Of a DNA stretch of 64,000 nucleotides, positions 9,664-17,811 are shown in pieces. Made by a program: the position numbers and the translations under genes. Origin of the DNA: Halosaccharopolyspora lacisalsi (lineage in GTDB: Bacteria; Actinomycetota; Actinomycetes; Mycobacteriales; Pseudonocardiaceae); NCBI RefSeq assembly GCF_014137975.1, contig NZ_JACGWZ010000006.1:310001-374000 (forward strand). Reading direction: 5' to 3'. A model generated the notes under the pieces. It saw nothing but the letters and a program-made list of their open reading frames with translations. It had not been told where the DNA came from and searched no databases. Positions within the stretch are counted from its first letter, which is position 1. Each line of letters starts with the position of its first letter.

Positions 9664-10440
9664 GTGAGCTCGTTGATCTTCGTGGCGCTGGCGGCAGCTT
9701 GGTTGTTCGTGCTGGTACCGATGTTCGCCCGCCGCCGCCAGCGAATCGCCCGGACCACCGATTCCGCGCTGGCGGCACGGGTGGTTCGGCGTGGGGGGAC
9801 TCGAAGGCCGGCAACCGGTACGCGTGGAAACGACAGGGTGGAGGAGGCTTTCGCGATGCCCGACGCCGACCGGCACGAGACGGACGTGGACTCGACGGAC
9901 CTCGAGGACGAACAGCGTCAGCAGGTCCACAGCGACGACGCCCGTGCGGGACGCCGGTACCGGCCGGGGCGTGGGGGGTTCGACCCCGAGGCGGCTGCGC
10001 TCGCGGCCCGGACGAAGTACGCGCGCAGGCAGCGCATCGTGCTCATCGTCCTGCTGGCCGCGGTGGTTACCGCCGTGATCGCCGCGCTGGCCTGGCCGGT
10101 CCTGTGGTGGCTGCACGTCCTCGTCGATCTCGGTCTGGTGGGCTACCTCGTCTACCTGCGCAGGCAGGTGCGGATCGAGGAGGACATCCGTTCGCGAAGG
10201 CTGGCACGGCTCTCCGGTGACTCCGAGGAGGACGACGACGCCTCGGAGGAGGGGTACGAGCCGGAGTCGGCCGAGTACGCCGACCACGAGTCGGAGGAGT
10301 ACTCGGCGGGAGGCCGGGAGCCCGGGGAGGACGATCCCGCCACGCAGGCCGTCATGGTCGACATCGACGAGGACGACCCGATGTTCGACGAGCTGGACGA
10401 GCGGACCTGGCGGCCCTACCGGCGCGCCTCGGGTGAGTGA
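9664..10440 (+). CDS. Conserved actinobacterial membrane protein (Rv0996-like)
   Basis: 258 residues from GTG 9664 with GGGGGAGG eight bases upstream. One N-terminal membrane helix (residues 2-20), a charged cytoplasmic stretch, two more helices (about 121-158, LIVLLAAVVTAVIAALAWP then LHVLVDLGLVGYLVYL) and a very acidic C-terminal tail of Glu, Asp and Tyr (about 185-245). No catalytic motif is seen. Found in the same position after rimJ in other actinobacteria (recalled). Function unknown. Confidence 0.82.
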   Translation: MSSLIFVALAAAWLFVLVPMFARRRQRIARTTDSALAARVVRRGGTRRPATGTRGNDRVEEAFAMPDADRHETDVDSTDLEDEQRQQVHSDDARAGRRYRPGRGGFDPEAAALAARTKYARRQRIVLIVLLAAVVTAVIAALAWPVLWWLHVLVDLGLVGYLVYLRRQVRIEEDIRSRRLARLSGDSEEDDDASEEGYEPESAEYADHESEEYSAGGREPGEDDPATQAVMVDIDEDDPMFDELDERTWRPYRRASGE

Positions 10441-10540
10441 CCGCGACGGCGCGGGGAGGGGGTGTCGTCGAGGGGCTGTTCCGGCTTGCTATGCTGTTCG
10501 AGCACTCGTTGAGGGGCGCCCTCGGCGGGACAATCGAAAA

Positions 10541-10613
10541 GGGGCTGTAGCGCAGTTGGTAGCGCGTCTCGTTCGCATCGAGAAGGTCCGGGGTTCGATT
10601 CCCCGCAGCTCCA
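10541..10613 (+). tRNA. tRNA-Ala (anticodon CGC)
   Basis: 73-nt cloverleaf: acceptor GGGGCTG/CAGCTCC, D stem GCGC/GCGC, anticodon stem TCTCG/CGAGA with loop TTCGCAT (anticodon CGC), T stem CGGGG/CCCCG with TTCGATT loop, discriminator A. The G3:U70 wobble that marks alanine tRNAs is present. The 3' CCA is not encoded. A TATGCT hexamer at 10490-10495 is a likely -10. Confidence 0.96.
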
Positions 10614-10641
10614 CCGAACTCGCACCGTGCGAGTAGTTCTT

Positions 10642-10679
10642 CCGAGGCCGTTTCCGCCGACAAGGCGGGGGCGGCCTCC
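10642..10679 (+). terminator. Hairpin downstream of tRNA-Ala
   Basis: GAGGCCG and CGGCCTC arms enclose an inner CCGCC/GGCGG stem with GACAA loop, followed by CTTGTTGT. Likely terminator of the tRNA transcript. Confidence 0.65.
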
Positions 10680-10750
10680 TTGTTGTCACGGTGCGGGATG
10701 CTCGTACGTCGTCGCGGCGGCGTGTGGAACCTGAGCGCCGGCCGCTTCCG

Positions 10751-11542
10751 TCAGCCGGAGAGCAGTCTCATGGCCCTGGCGGAGGCGGTGCCCGGGTCCG
10801 CGGTGATGAAGACGACCTGCTGGTCGTCGGGGATGGTGAGCACGTCGCAGTTGAGGTGCAGTCGGCCGGTCTCCGGATGGCTCACCGTCTTGGTCCGGTG
10901 GCCCGGGGGGCGCACTCGGGCGGTGTCCCAGGCCGCGGCGAACTCCTCGCTGCCGTTGCGCAGCTCCGCCAGCAGGCGTGCGAGCGGCTCGTCGTCCGGG
11001 TAGCGGTCGGCGGCGCCGCGCAGCCGTGCCGCCGCGATGTGCCCGAACTCCTCGCTGCCGGAGACCTCCCACGGGTTGAGGTGCAGGAACCGACGGCGGG
11101 CCAGGTTGGGCTCCTCGTCGAGGTTTCCCAGCAGGGCTTCCGCGAGCGGGTTCCGGGCGATCACGTCGTAGGTGGCATCGGTGACGACGACTCCCGTCGC
11201 GGGTAGCCGGTGCAGCAGCTCGACCACGTGCGGGCGGACCCGGCGTGCCGGGGCGGTGGGTGGCGGCGGAGCCACACCCGTCAGGCGGAACAGATGCGCC
11301 CGCTCGGCCGGGGTGAGCCGGAGCGCATCGGCGACGGAATCCAGGATCCGCGGTGAGGGGCGCGGTCCTCGGGCCTGCTCGAGCCGAACGTAGTAGTCGA
11401 CGGACATGGTGGCCAGGTCGGCGACCTCCTCGCGGCGCAAGCCGGGCGCGCGGCGGCGCGGACCCGTGGGCAGGCCGACGTCTCCAGGACGTAGGTTCTC
11501 CCGCCTGTCACGCAGGAAAAGAGCCAGCTCCCGTCGCGTCAC
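10751..11542 (-). CDS. XRE-family regulator with MmyB-like ligand-binding domain
   Basis: 263 residues from GTG 11542 (GGAGG seven bases upstream). N-terminal helix-turn-helix: LALFLRDRRENLRPGDVGLP, LRREEVADLATMSVDYYVRL. The C-terminal part (about 105-260) is the MmyB-like fatty-acid-binding type domain (VVVTDATYDVIARNPLAEAL). In actinobacteria such genes are usually divergent from a short-chain dehydrogenase which they control; that arrangement is present here, with a perfect inverted repeat in the shared spacer. Confidence 0.9.
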   Translation of the reverse strand: MTRRELALFLRDRRENLRPGDVGLPTGPRRRAPGLRREEVADLATMSVDYYVRLEQARGPRPSPRILDSVADALRLTPAERAHLFRLTGVAPPPPTAPARRVRPHVVELLHRLPATGVVVTDATYDVIARNPLAEALLGNLDEEPNLARRRFLHLNPWEVSGSEEFGHIAAARLRGAADRYPDDEPLARLLAELRNGSEEFAAAWDTARVRPPGHRTKTVSHPETGRLHLNCDVLTIPDDQQVVFITADPGTASARAMRLLSG

Positions 11543-11561
11543 TCGCCACCTCCCCGGGGAT

Positions 11562-11582
11562 CCAGGTATCGGTTATACCTGG
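11562..11582. promoter_or_regulatory. Palindromic operator between the XRE regulator and the SDR
   Basis: CCAGGTAT (11562-11569), five bases, ATACCTGG (11575-11582): perfect 8-bp arms, 20 bases upstream of the regulator start and 34 upstream of the dehydrogenase start. Position and symmetry suit autoregulation plus control of the target gene. Confidence 0.75.
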
Positions 11583-11615
11583 TTCGCCACTTCGCCGGAC
11601 GCCATCGTCGAGGGC

Positions 11616-12329
11616 ATGAACAGCTCCATCGCGCTCGTCACGGGCGCCAACAAGGGTATCGGCAGGGAGATCGTACGACAGCTCGTGGCGGCCGGATTCA
11701 CCGTCCACGTCGGCTCGCGCGACGCCGAGCGGGGACGGCGGACCGTTGACGAGATCGGCGGCAGCGCTCGGCTGCTGACGCTCGACGTCACCGACGGTGA
11801 GAGCGTCGCCGCTGCCGCGCAGCAGGTCGAGGACCTGGATGTCCTGGTCAACAACGCCGGTCTCGGGACCGACGACAGGCCGGCTCCCGAGGCGGACGTC
11901 GACGGCTTCCGGCGGACGTACGAAACGAACCTGTTCGGGCCCGTAGCGGTGACCAACGCGTTTCTCCCGGCGTTGCGCCGGTCCGCGAGGCCGCGAGTGG
12001 TCAACGTTTCCAGCGGGACCGGGTCGCTGACCTGGAGCACGGGTCCGGAGGCCCGGTTCCCCGAGGCCGGGTGGGCCGCCGCGTACCGGTCGTCGAAGAC
12101 GGCGCTGAACGCGCTGACGGTGTTCTACGCCCAGGCGCTCGCCGGTGAGGGCTTCAAGGTCAACGCGCTCGCACCCGGACTGCGGGCGACCGACCTCAAC
12201 CCGCGCGCCGCGGCCAGCGACGGGGATCCGGCCGAGGCTGCTCGGGGAGCCGTTCGGCTGGCGCTGCTGCCGGACGACGGCCCCACCGGCGAGTTCCACT
12301 CGTGGGGCGGAACCGCTGTGCCGTGGTGA
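11616..12329 (+). CDS. Short-chain dehydrogenase/reductase
   Basis: 237 residues from ATG 11616. Classical SDR: NAD(P)-binding TGANKGIG at residues 9-16, NNAG at about 86-89, and active-site YRSSK with a preceding Ser in NVSSGTGSL. The nearest characterised relatives are carbonyl reductase-like SDRs (inference), and the substrate is unknown. Divergent from the MmyB-type regulator. The gene region upstream of the ATG has a 5' stretch in frame but no family similarity. Confidence 0.92.
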   Translation: MNSSIALVTGANKGIGREIVRQLVAAGFTVHVGSRDAERGRRTVDEIGGSARLLTLDVTDGESVAAAAQQVEDLDVLVNNAGLGTDDRPAPEADVDGFRRTYETNLFGPVAVTNAFLPALRRSARPRVVNVSSGTGSLTWSTGPEARFPEAGWAAAYRSSKTALNALTVFYAQALAGEGFKVNALAPGLRATDLNPRAAASDGDPAEAARGAVRLALLPDDGPTGEFHSWGGTAVPW

Positions 12330-12357
12330 GCTCCCGGGCGGCGAATCGCGCCACTTG

Positions 12358-12377
12358 ACTTCGATTATGGTCGAAGT
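12358..12377. promoter_or_regulatory. Inverted repeat ahead of the quinone oxidoreductase
   Basis: ACTTCGA (12358-12364), six bases, TCGAAGT (12371-12377); perfect 7-bp arms centred about 60 bases before the start codon at 12429. Candidate operator for an unlinked MarR or TetR-type factor. Confidence 0.5.
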
Positions 12378-12428
12378 TCGATCCTGTTCGCGGTTGGTCG
12401 AAAAATCGGGATTCAGCGAGGTAGCGAG

Positions 12429-13406
12429 ATGCGAGCAGTGCGAGCCACGGGATTCGGCGGTCCTGACGCGCTGGTCATGGATGCGGATCCGGAACCGGTG
12501 GCCGGGGCGGGCCAGGTGGTGATCGAGGTGTCGGTGGCACCGATCGACTTCATACAGACGCAGCTGCGTCGCGGGTCCACTCCCGGACCGCCGCTGTCGG
12601 AACCGCCGTACGTTCCCGGAACCGGTGTCGCCGGAACGGTCGTTTCGGTCGGCGACGGCGTGGACGCCGGGTGGATCCGGCGCCGTGTCGTCGCTCGTAC
12701 CGCGTCCGGTCTGGGCGGGAACGCCGAACGAGCGGTCGCGGGCGCGGATTCGCTCATTCCCGTCCCCGACGCGCTCGAACTGTCCGATGCCGCCGCACTG
12801 CTCGACGACGGTGGCACCGCCATCGGGCTGGTGGACAACGCACGAGTGCGGCCCGGTGAATGGGTGCTGGTCGAGGCGGCGGGAGGTGGACTCGGCAGCC
12901 TCCTGGTGCAGCTGGCTCGTGCCGCGGGTGCGCACGTGATCGGTGCGGCGCGCGGGGCGGAAAAGCTCGATCTCGCCGGCGAGCTGGGCGCCGCCGCCGT
13001 GCTCGACCACTCGCAGCCGGGCTGGACCGAGCGCCTGCGCGAGATCACCGGTGGAGCCGGACCGGATCTGGTGTTCGACGGAGTGGGCGGGGAGATCGGC
13101 CGGTCGGCGTTCGAGGCGACCGCTCGCGGTGGCCGCTTCTCCGTGCACGGGGCCTCCAGCGGTGCCCCCACGGTGATCGAGGAGAGCGACGCGGCCCGTC
13201 GCGGAGTGACCGTGATCGGGCCGGACCAACTGAACGACGCGTTCCGGGCGGGTACGAACAAGAGCGCCGAGACCGCGATGGCCGAGGCGGTGGCGGGCAG
13301 GATCGCACCGGCGATCGGTCGCACCTTCCCGCTGGAGCAGACCGACCGGGCGCACGCGGCGATGGAGGCTCGTACCGTACCCGGCAAGACCCTGCTGCTC
13401 GTGTGA
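12429..13406 (+). CDS. Zinc-independent MDR-family NADPH:quinone oxidoreductase
   Basis: 325 residues. Medium-chain reductase without zinc ligands: VRATGFGGPDALVM start, YVPGTGVAGTVVSVGDGV, nucleotide-binding VLVEAAGGGLGSLLVQLARA and ADLV-like FDGVGGEIG. Quinone oxidoreductases reduce quinones or enones with NADPH in detoxification. SD GCGAGGTAGCGAG precedes the ATG. It lies 99 bases after the SDR and behind its own inverted repeat, so it may be a separate unit. Ends in a 20-bp perfect hairpin. Confidence 0.9.
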   Translation: MRAVRATGFGGPDALVMDADPEPVAGAGQVVIEVSVAPIDFIQTQLRRGSTPGPPLSEPPYVPGTGVAGTVVSVGDGVDAGWIRRRVVARTASGLGGNAERAVAGADSLIPVPDALELSDAAALLDDGGTAIGLVDNARVRPGEWVLVEAAGGGLGSLLVQLARAAGAHVIGAARGAEKLDLAGELGAAAVLDHSQPGWTERLREITGGAGPDLVFDGVGGEIGRSAFEATARGGRFSVHGASSGAPTVIEESDAARRGVTVIGPDQLNDAFRAGTNKSAETAMAEAVAGRIAPAIGRTFPLEQTDRAHAAMEARTVPGKTLLLV

Positions 13407-13415
13407 GCAGCAGTC

Positions 13416-13466
13416 GGGGCACGTCCCCGTCTCCGGGCGCCGCGACCGGAGACGGGGACGTGCCCC
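13416..13466. terminator. Bidirectional hairpin between convergent genes
   Basis: 20-bp perfect arms (13416-13435 and 13447-13466) around an 11-base loop, between the convergent oxidoreductase and CoA-transferase stop codons. No T run. Confidence 0.8.
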
Positions 13467-13486
13467 GGTCGGCACGGCCCGCGACC

Positions 13487-14998
13487 TCAAGCCCGCATCG
13501 TTCCCTCCCGCAGGTACTTCACGTGCCAGGACAGGGACTCGTCGAGCAGGTGCGGGGTGTGTCCGCCGTGGGAGCCGGCCAGCGAGCGCTCGTAGTAGTC
13601 CCGCAGCGCGGGCCGGAAGTCCGGGTGCGCGCAGTGCTCGATGATCTTCCGGGCGCGCTGCCTCGGTGCCAGACCGCGCAGGTCCGCTGCGCCCTGCTCG
13701 GTGACGAGCACGTCGACGTCGTGCTCGGTGTGGTCGACGTGCGAGACCATGGGCACGATGGTCGAGATCGCACCGCTCTTGGCCGTCGAGGGGGTGACGA
13801 AGATCGACGTATAGGCGTTGCGGGCGAAGTCCCCCGAACCGCCGATGCCGTTCTGGACGCGGCTGCCCATCATGTGGGTCGAGTTGATGTTGCCGTAGAT
13901 GTCGGCCTCGACGATGCCGTTCATCGCCAGGCAGCCCAGTCGGCGCACCACCTCGGGGTGGTTGCTGATCTCCTGGGGGCGCAGCAGGATGCGTTCGCGG
14001 TAGTCGGCGGCGTTGTTGTTGAACCTCTCCACCGCCGCGGGGCTGAGGGAGAACGCGGTCGCCGAGACCGTGCGCAACGTCCCCGAGTCGATGAGGTCCA
14101 GCATCCCGTCCTGGATGACCTCGGTGTAGGCGGTGAGCTCGTGGAAGGGACCGTCCCCGAGGCCGGCGAGCACGGCGTTGGCGACGTTTCCCACGCCGGA
14201 CTGCAGCGGTAGCAGGTCCTGGGGGAGGCGTCCGTGGCGTACTTCCGAGCCGAGGAAGTCCAGCACGTGCCCGGCGATCATGCGGGACACCTCGTCGGGC
14301 TCCTTGAACACCGTGTTGCGGTCGGGAGACTCGGTCTCGACCACGGCGACCACCTTCTCGGGCGGGCACTCCAGGTGGGGGACACCGATGCGATCGCCGG
14401 GCTCCGTCAGCGGGATCGGGTTCCGGTGCGGGGGCAGCGCGGTGCCGTAGTAGATGTCGTGCATGCCCTCGAGCTGTTCGCTCTGCCAGGAGTTGACCTC
14501 GAGGATCACCCGATCGGCCTGGTCGATCCAGGTCTTGTTGTTTCCCACCGAGGAAGACGGGATCAGCCTGCCGTCCTCGGTGATCCCGCTGATCTCCACC
14601 ACGGCGACGTCCAGGGGACCGAGGAATCCCTGCCAGACCCGCTGCGCGACGTGCGAGAGGTGGATGTCGGTGTAGTCCATCGCCCCGGAGTTGATCTTCT
14701 CGCGGCTGACCGGGTCGGACTGGTAGGGCAGCCGCAGTTCGATGCCGTCGGCCTCGGCGAGGGCACCGTCGAGCTCGGGAGCGGTGGAGGCTCCGGTCCA
14801 CAGGCTGACTCGCATCGGATCTCCCGAGGCGTTGGCCTCGGCGAGCCGTTTGGCCAGTGCCCCGGGGACCTCCTTCGGGTATCCGGCACCGGTGAACCCG
14901 CTCATCCCGACGTTGGCCCCCGCCGGGATCAGCCGGGCCGCCTCGTCGGCCTCGACGACCTTGCTCGCCATCCGGTGGTTTCGGATCCTTCCGGACAT
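13487..14998 (-). CDS. Acetyl-CoA hydrolase / succinyl-CoA:acetate CoA-transferase family protein
   Basis: 503 residues from ATG 14998, favoured over ATG 15010 because GGAG lies six bases before it. Family I CoA-transferase: early GMSGFTGAGYPKEVP, SQADRVILEVN-type segment, catalytic-region AVLAGLGDGPFHELTAYTEV with the Glu that becomes the CoA thioester, and GSGDFARNAYTSIFVTPST. It moves CoA between succinate and acetate, or hydrolyses acetyl-CoA, when acetate is handled. Monocistronic, with a palindrome in its 5' leader. Confidence 0.92.
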   Translation of the reverse strand: MSGRIRNHRMASKVVEADEAARLIPAGANVGMSGFTGAGYPKEVPGALAKRLAEANASGDPMRVSLWTGASTAPELDGALAEADGIELRLPYQSDPVSREKINSGAMDYTDIHLSHVAQRVWQGFLGPLDVAVVEISGITEDGRLIPSSSVGNNKTWIDQADRVILEVNSWQSEQLEGMHDIYYGTALPPHRNPIPLTEPGDRIGVPHLECPPEKVVAVVETESPDRNTVFKEPDEVSRMIAGHVLDFLGSEVRHGRLPQDLLPLQSGVGNVANAVLAGLGDGPFHELTAYTEVIQDGMLDLIDSGTLRTVSATAFSLSPAAVERFNNNAADYRERILLRPQEISNHPEVVRRLGCLAMNGIVEADIYGNINSTHMMGSRVQNGIGGSGDFARNAYTSIFVTPSTAKSGAISTIVPMVSHVDHTEHDVDVLVTEQGAADLRGLAPRQRARKIIEHCAHPDFRPALRDYYERSLAGSHGGHTPHLLDESLSWHVKYLREGTMRA

Positions 14999-15010
14999 CA
15001 GTGGCTCCAT

Positions 15011-15746
15011 TTCTCCGGGTGCGCGGCCGCTGTCCGACCGATTCGCCGAATCGGTCGCCGCGCTGTCGGCTCGATGACGTTGTCGTCGGCTTTTCGAACG
15101 ATTCCCCGTGTTCGGGCGTTCGACTGTGACGCGGATCGTATGGTGCACGTCTCAGCGCGCAAATCGTGACTTGTGCAACAAATCCGGCGTCGAGGGCTGT
15201 GGCGTCGGTCTCCGGAGCGCTCCCGCCCGGTGGGTGTCGATGTCGCAGTACTGTTCCTGCGCTGGTGAAATACGAGATCGCCTCGGCGGTCCGAGAGGTC
15301 GGCGACCGAGCCTCGCGTGCCGGTGGTGACCGTTCGCGGCGATGTTCGTGCGGCGACACGAGCAATCGCTGAGCGAACACGCGGGGATGGATTTCCGGCT
15401 TCCGGCAGGGTGTTCGCGGCCACTGGAAGGACCGGAGAACCTCCTGGTCAGGCGGCTTTTTCGCGTCGATGTGGGAATACCGCGCCATTTGCTGTGCAGA
15501 GGGTCACAGGGATTTCCCGCTTGTCTCGCGGACTCCGTGCCCTAGCGTCATGAGCGGCACACGGAAATGTGTCCCCAATAAGCCGGGCAATGACGCCGCC
15601 GGCATCGAACGCCTTATGGATGATGGCGTCACTGCGCCGGAGTTCGTGAGTCTCCGACAGCTCTTCGTGGTGGGACATGCCGCGCTGTCGGGACCATGCC
15701 GCACATCATGTCGGTGTGTGGTCGAAACGAGTTCGGGAAACGGAGT
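15011..15746. other. 736-base non-coding interval between the CoA-transferase and the glycine methyltransferase
   Basis: Short ORFs here lack coding-like codon use and recognisable motifs. The stretch must hold divergent promoters for both flanking genes. A 23-base palindrome (15035-15057) is the only clear structure. Base composition is visibly less GC-rich than the genes around it. Confidence 0.6.
15035..15057. promoter_or_regulatory. Perfect palindrome in the CoA-transferase 5' leader
   Basis: CGACCGATTC, GCC, GAATCGGTCG: 10-bp perfect arms with a 3-base centre, 37 bases before the ATG at 14998. It could be an operator or a leader hairpin. Confidence 0.55.
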
Positions 15747-16631
15747 ATGACCAAGAGCGCGAACACGAGTCCGCACGAGGACCGCAATGCCGATTCGAGC
15801 GTCAGTTCCATCGAGCTGGAACAGCAGGTGTTCGGTGACGATCCGACCCAGGTTCGTGACACCGATCACTACACCCGGGAGTACGTCGGTGGATTCGTCG
15901 ACAAGTGGGACGACCTGATCGACTGGAAGAAGCGTTCCGAGGGCGAGGGGCGGTTCTTCATCGACCAGCTCAAGTCGCGGGGCGTGCACAGCGTGCTCGA
16001 CGCGGCCACCGGAACCGGTTTCCACTCGGCTCGCCTGGTGGAGGAAGGCTTCGACACGGTCAGCGCGGACGGCAGCCCGCAGATGCTGGCCCAGGCCTTC
16101 AGCAACGGCCTGGCCTACGGTGGTCACATCCTGCGGGTGGTCAACGCCGACTGGCGCTGGCTCAACCGGGACGTGCACGGCGAGTTCGACGCGATCATCT
16201 GCCTGGGAAACTCGTTCACCCACCTGTTCTCCGAGCACGACCGGCGCAAGGCGCTGGCCGAGTTCTACGCCATGCTCAAGCACGACGGCGTGCTGATCAT
16301 CGATCAGCGCAACTACGACGCCGTGCTGGACGAGGGTTCCGGCAGCAACCGCACCTACTACTACTGCGGTGACCAGGTTTCGGCGGAACCGGATCACGTC
16401 GACGAGGGACTCGCCCGGTACAAGTACACCTTCCCGGACGGCAGCGAGTTCTTCCTGAACATGTATCCGTTGCGGAAAAAGTACCTGCGCGGTCTCATGC
16501 GGGACGTAGGATTCCAGAAGATCGACACCTTCGGTGATTTCCAGCAGACCTACACCGAATCCGAACCCGATTACTTCATCCACGTGGCGGAGAAATCGTA
16601 TCGGGAGTCGAGTGAACTGAACGACGCCTGA
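15747..16631 (+). CDS. gsmT: Glycine (sarcosine) N-methyltransferase of glycine betaine synthesis
   Basis: 294 residues from ATG 15747 (CGGAG just upstream). SAM-dependent methyltransferase: EYVGGFVDKWDDLIDWKKR, SAM motif VLDAATGTGFHSARLVEEGF, CLGNSFTHLFSEHDRRKAL and IIDQRNYDAVLDEG closely match glycine/sarcosine methyltransferases of halophiles such as Aphanothece and Ectothiorhodospira. It methylates glycine to sarcosine and dimethylglycine. In Actinopolyspora halophila the enzyme is described as fused to the sarcosine/dimethylglycine methyltransferase; here it stands alone and no partner enzyme is in the window. Codon use matches the host. Confidence 0.93.
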   Translation: MTKSANTSPHEDRNADSSVSSIELEQQVFGDDPTQVRDTDHYTREYVGGFVDKWDDLIDWKKRSEGEGRFFIDQLKSRGVHSVLDAATGTGFHSARLVEEGFDTVSADGSPQMLAQAFSNGLAYGGHILRVVNADWRWLNRDVHGEFDAIICLGNSFTHLFSEHDRRKALAEFYAMLKHDGVLIIDQRNYDAVLDEGSGSNRTYYYCGDQVSAEPDHVDEGLARYKYTFPDGSEFFLNMYPLRKKYLRGLMRDVGFQKIDTFGDFQQTYTESEPDYFIHVAEKSYRESSELNDA

Positions 16632-16683
16632 TCGTCCTTCTCGGGCACCCCGCCGAGGTCCTCGGGAACCACGAGTGACCGCG

Positions 16684-16721
16684 CCGTCGCCGAGTCCCGG
16701 TGCCGCCGGGCTCGGCGACGG
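16684..16721. terminator. Bidirectional hairpin between gsmT and the IclR gene
   Basis: CCGTCGCCGAG-T-CCCGG pairs with CCGGG-CTCGGCGACGG with a single bulged base and a 5-base loop; it sits between convergent stop codons. Confidence 0.75.
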
Positions 16722-16736
16722 CTGCGTTCGCCCCGG

Positions 16737-17522
16737 CTACATCGGCGTGGCGGGCTTCAGTCTCAGGTCGGCCTCGATGCGGGAAGCGGTCGTGCGGAGC
16801 CGGGGGACGACCTCGTTGTGGACCACGTCCTCGGGTGCGCTGCTGGAGTGCAGGGACACGTTGACGGCGGCGAACACCCGCCCCTCGTGATCGCGGACGG
16901 GCACGGCGACGCCCCGCAGGCCGGTCTCGAGCTCGTCGTCGGTGATCACGTAACCCTGCCTGCGCACCGCCGCCAGTTCCGTGCGCAGGGTCTCCCTCCT
17001 GGTGACGGTGCTGTTCGTGATCGGTCTGAGCTCCATCGCCCCGAGCCTGGCCTCCAGGCGTTCGGGCGGCAGCCCCGCGAGCAGCACCTTGCCCATCGAG
17101 GCGGCGTACGCGGGGACCCGGGTGCCGACCGGGATGGTCGCGGACAGCAGCTTGGGGCTGGGGGCCTGAGCGATGTAGCAGATGTCGTCCTGCTCGAGCA
17201 CCGCCATCGAGCTCGTCTCCCGCAGCTCCGCGGTCAACCGCCTCAGGTGGGGTTCGGCGATCTGCGGCAGCGGGCGGCTCGACAGGTAGGCGTAGCCGAA
17301 CTCCAGGACCTGGGGAGTGAGCGTGAACAGCCGCCCGTCGTGGTCGAGGTAGCCCAGGTCCACCAGCGTGAGCAGCAGGCGGCGGGCACCGGCACGGTCC
17401 AGCCCGGTCGCGTGGGCGACCTCGGTCAGCGTCAGTTCGGGCCGGTCGGCGGAGAAGGCGCGCAGTACCGCCATCGCCCGCTCGACGGCCCTGACGAAGT
17501 GCTCACCGCGTTCCTCACCCAT
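16737..17522 (-). CDS. IclR-family regulator, PcaR/PcaU-like
   Basis: 261 residues. N-terminal winged helix (LTEVAHATGLDRAGARRLLLTL, about 31-52) and a C-terminal IclR effector domain (TSSMAVLEQDDICYIAQ, VPAYAASMGKVLLAGL, GYVITDDELETGLRGVAVPV). The start LERAMAVLRAF-like segment resembles beta-ketoadipate regulators PcaR/PcaU, yet no aromatic-catabolic genes are near, so the target is unknown. Two copies of a GGCGCGCC-containing repeat lie just upstream of its start and suggest autoregulation. Confidence 0.88.
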   Translation of the reverse strand: MGEERGEHFVRAVERAMAVLRAFSADRPELTLTEVAHATGLDRAGARRLLLTLVDLGYLDHDGRLFTLTPQVLEFGYAYLSSRPLPQIAEPHLRRLTAELRETSSMAVLEQDDICYIAQAPSPKLLSATIPVGTRVPAYAASMGKVLLAGLPPERLEARLGAMELRPITNSTVTRRETLRTELAAVRRQGYVITDDELETGLRGVAVPVRDHEGRVFAAVNVSLHSSSAPEDVVHNEVVPRLRTTASRIEADLRLKPATPM

Positions 17523-17535
17523 CCCACCAGGCTAA

Positions 17536-17570
17536 GGCGCGCCGGTGGTCGTGGTGGCGCGCCGTGGTCG
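17536..17570. promoter_or_regulatory. Paired GGCGCGCC direct repeats upstream of the IclR gene
   Basis: GGCGCGCC occurs at 17536-17543 and 17556-17563, each followed by G(g)TGGTCG; the copies are 20 bases apart, about two helical turns, 14 bases before the IclR start and running up to the ATG of the divergent small gene. Confidence 0.55.
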
Positions 17571-17774
17571 ATGTTCGTCCGCGAAGCCTGCGAGGGTCTG
17601 ACCAGTGCCAATGGTGTCGTCACCGCTACGCGGCCCGGCACCGACACCCTGGTGAGGTCGCTGCGCACCGGCGTCGAGTTCCGCCTCGACGAGGGCGAGT
17701 GGGCGGCCTTCGTCGCCGGAGCCGTCGACGGCGAGTTCGACTTCACCGCCGCCGCGCTCGCCACCACGTGCTGA
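17571..17774 (+). CDS. Small DUF397-like protein
   Basis: 67 residues from ATG 17571. The C-terminal half, VEFRLDEGEWAAFVAGAVDGEFDF, follows the DUF397 pattern (…F…EW.AF.AGV.DGEFD). The N-terminal WRKSSYS segment typical of DUF397 is absent, so it is a divergent or shortened member. DUF397 proteins usually pair with XRE regulators in actinobacteria; here the neighbour is an IclR gene, divergent across 48 bases. Function unknown. Confidence 0.6.
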   Translation: MFVREACEGLTSANGVVTATRPGTDTLVRSLRTGVEFRLDEGEWAAFVAGAVDGEFDFTAAALATTC

Positions 17775-17811
17775 TCACCGGTCGACCTACGCAGAAGGCG
17801 GATAACGCGTT

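Noticed and set aside
11508-15488. A 1326-residue open frame on the minus strand
   Set aside because: It runs antisense to the SDR and oxidoreductase genes and through the CoA-transferase in the wrong frame; Arg/Pro-rich composition and no motif. High GC content creates such shadows.
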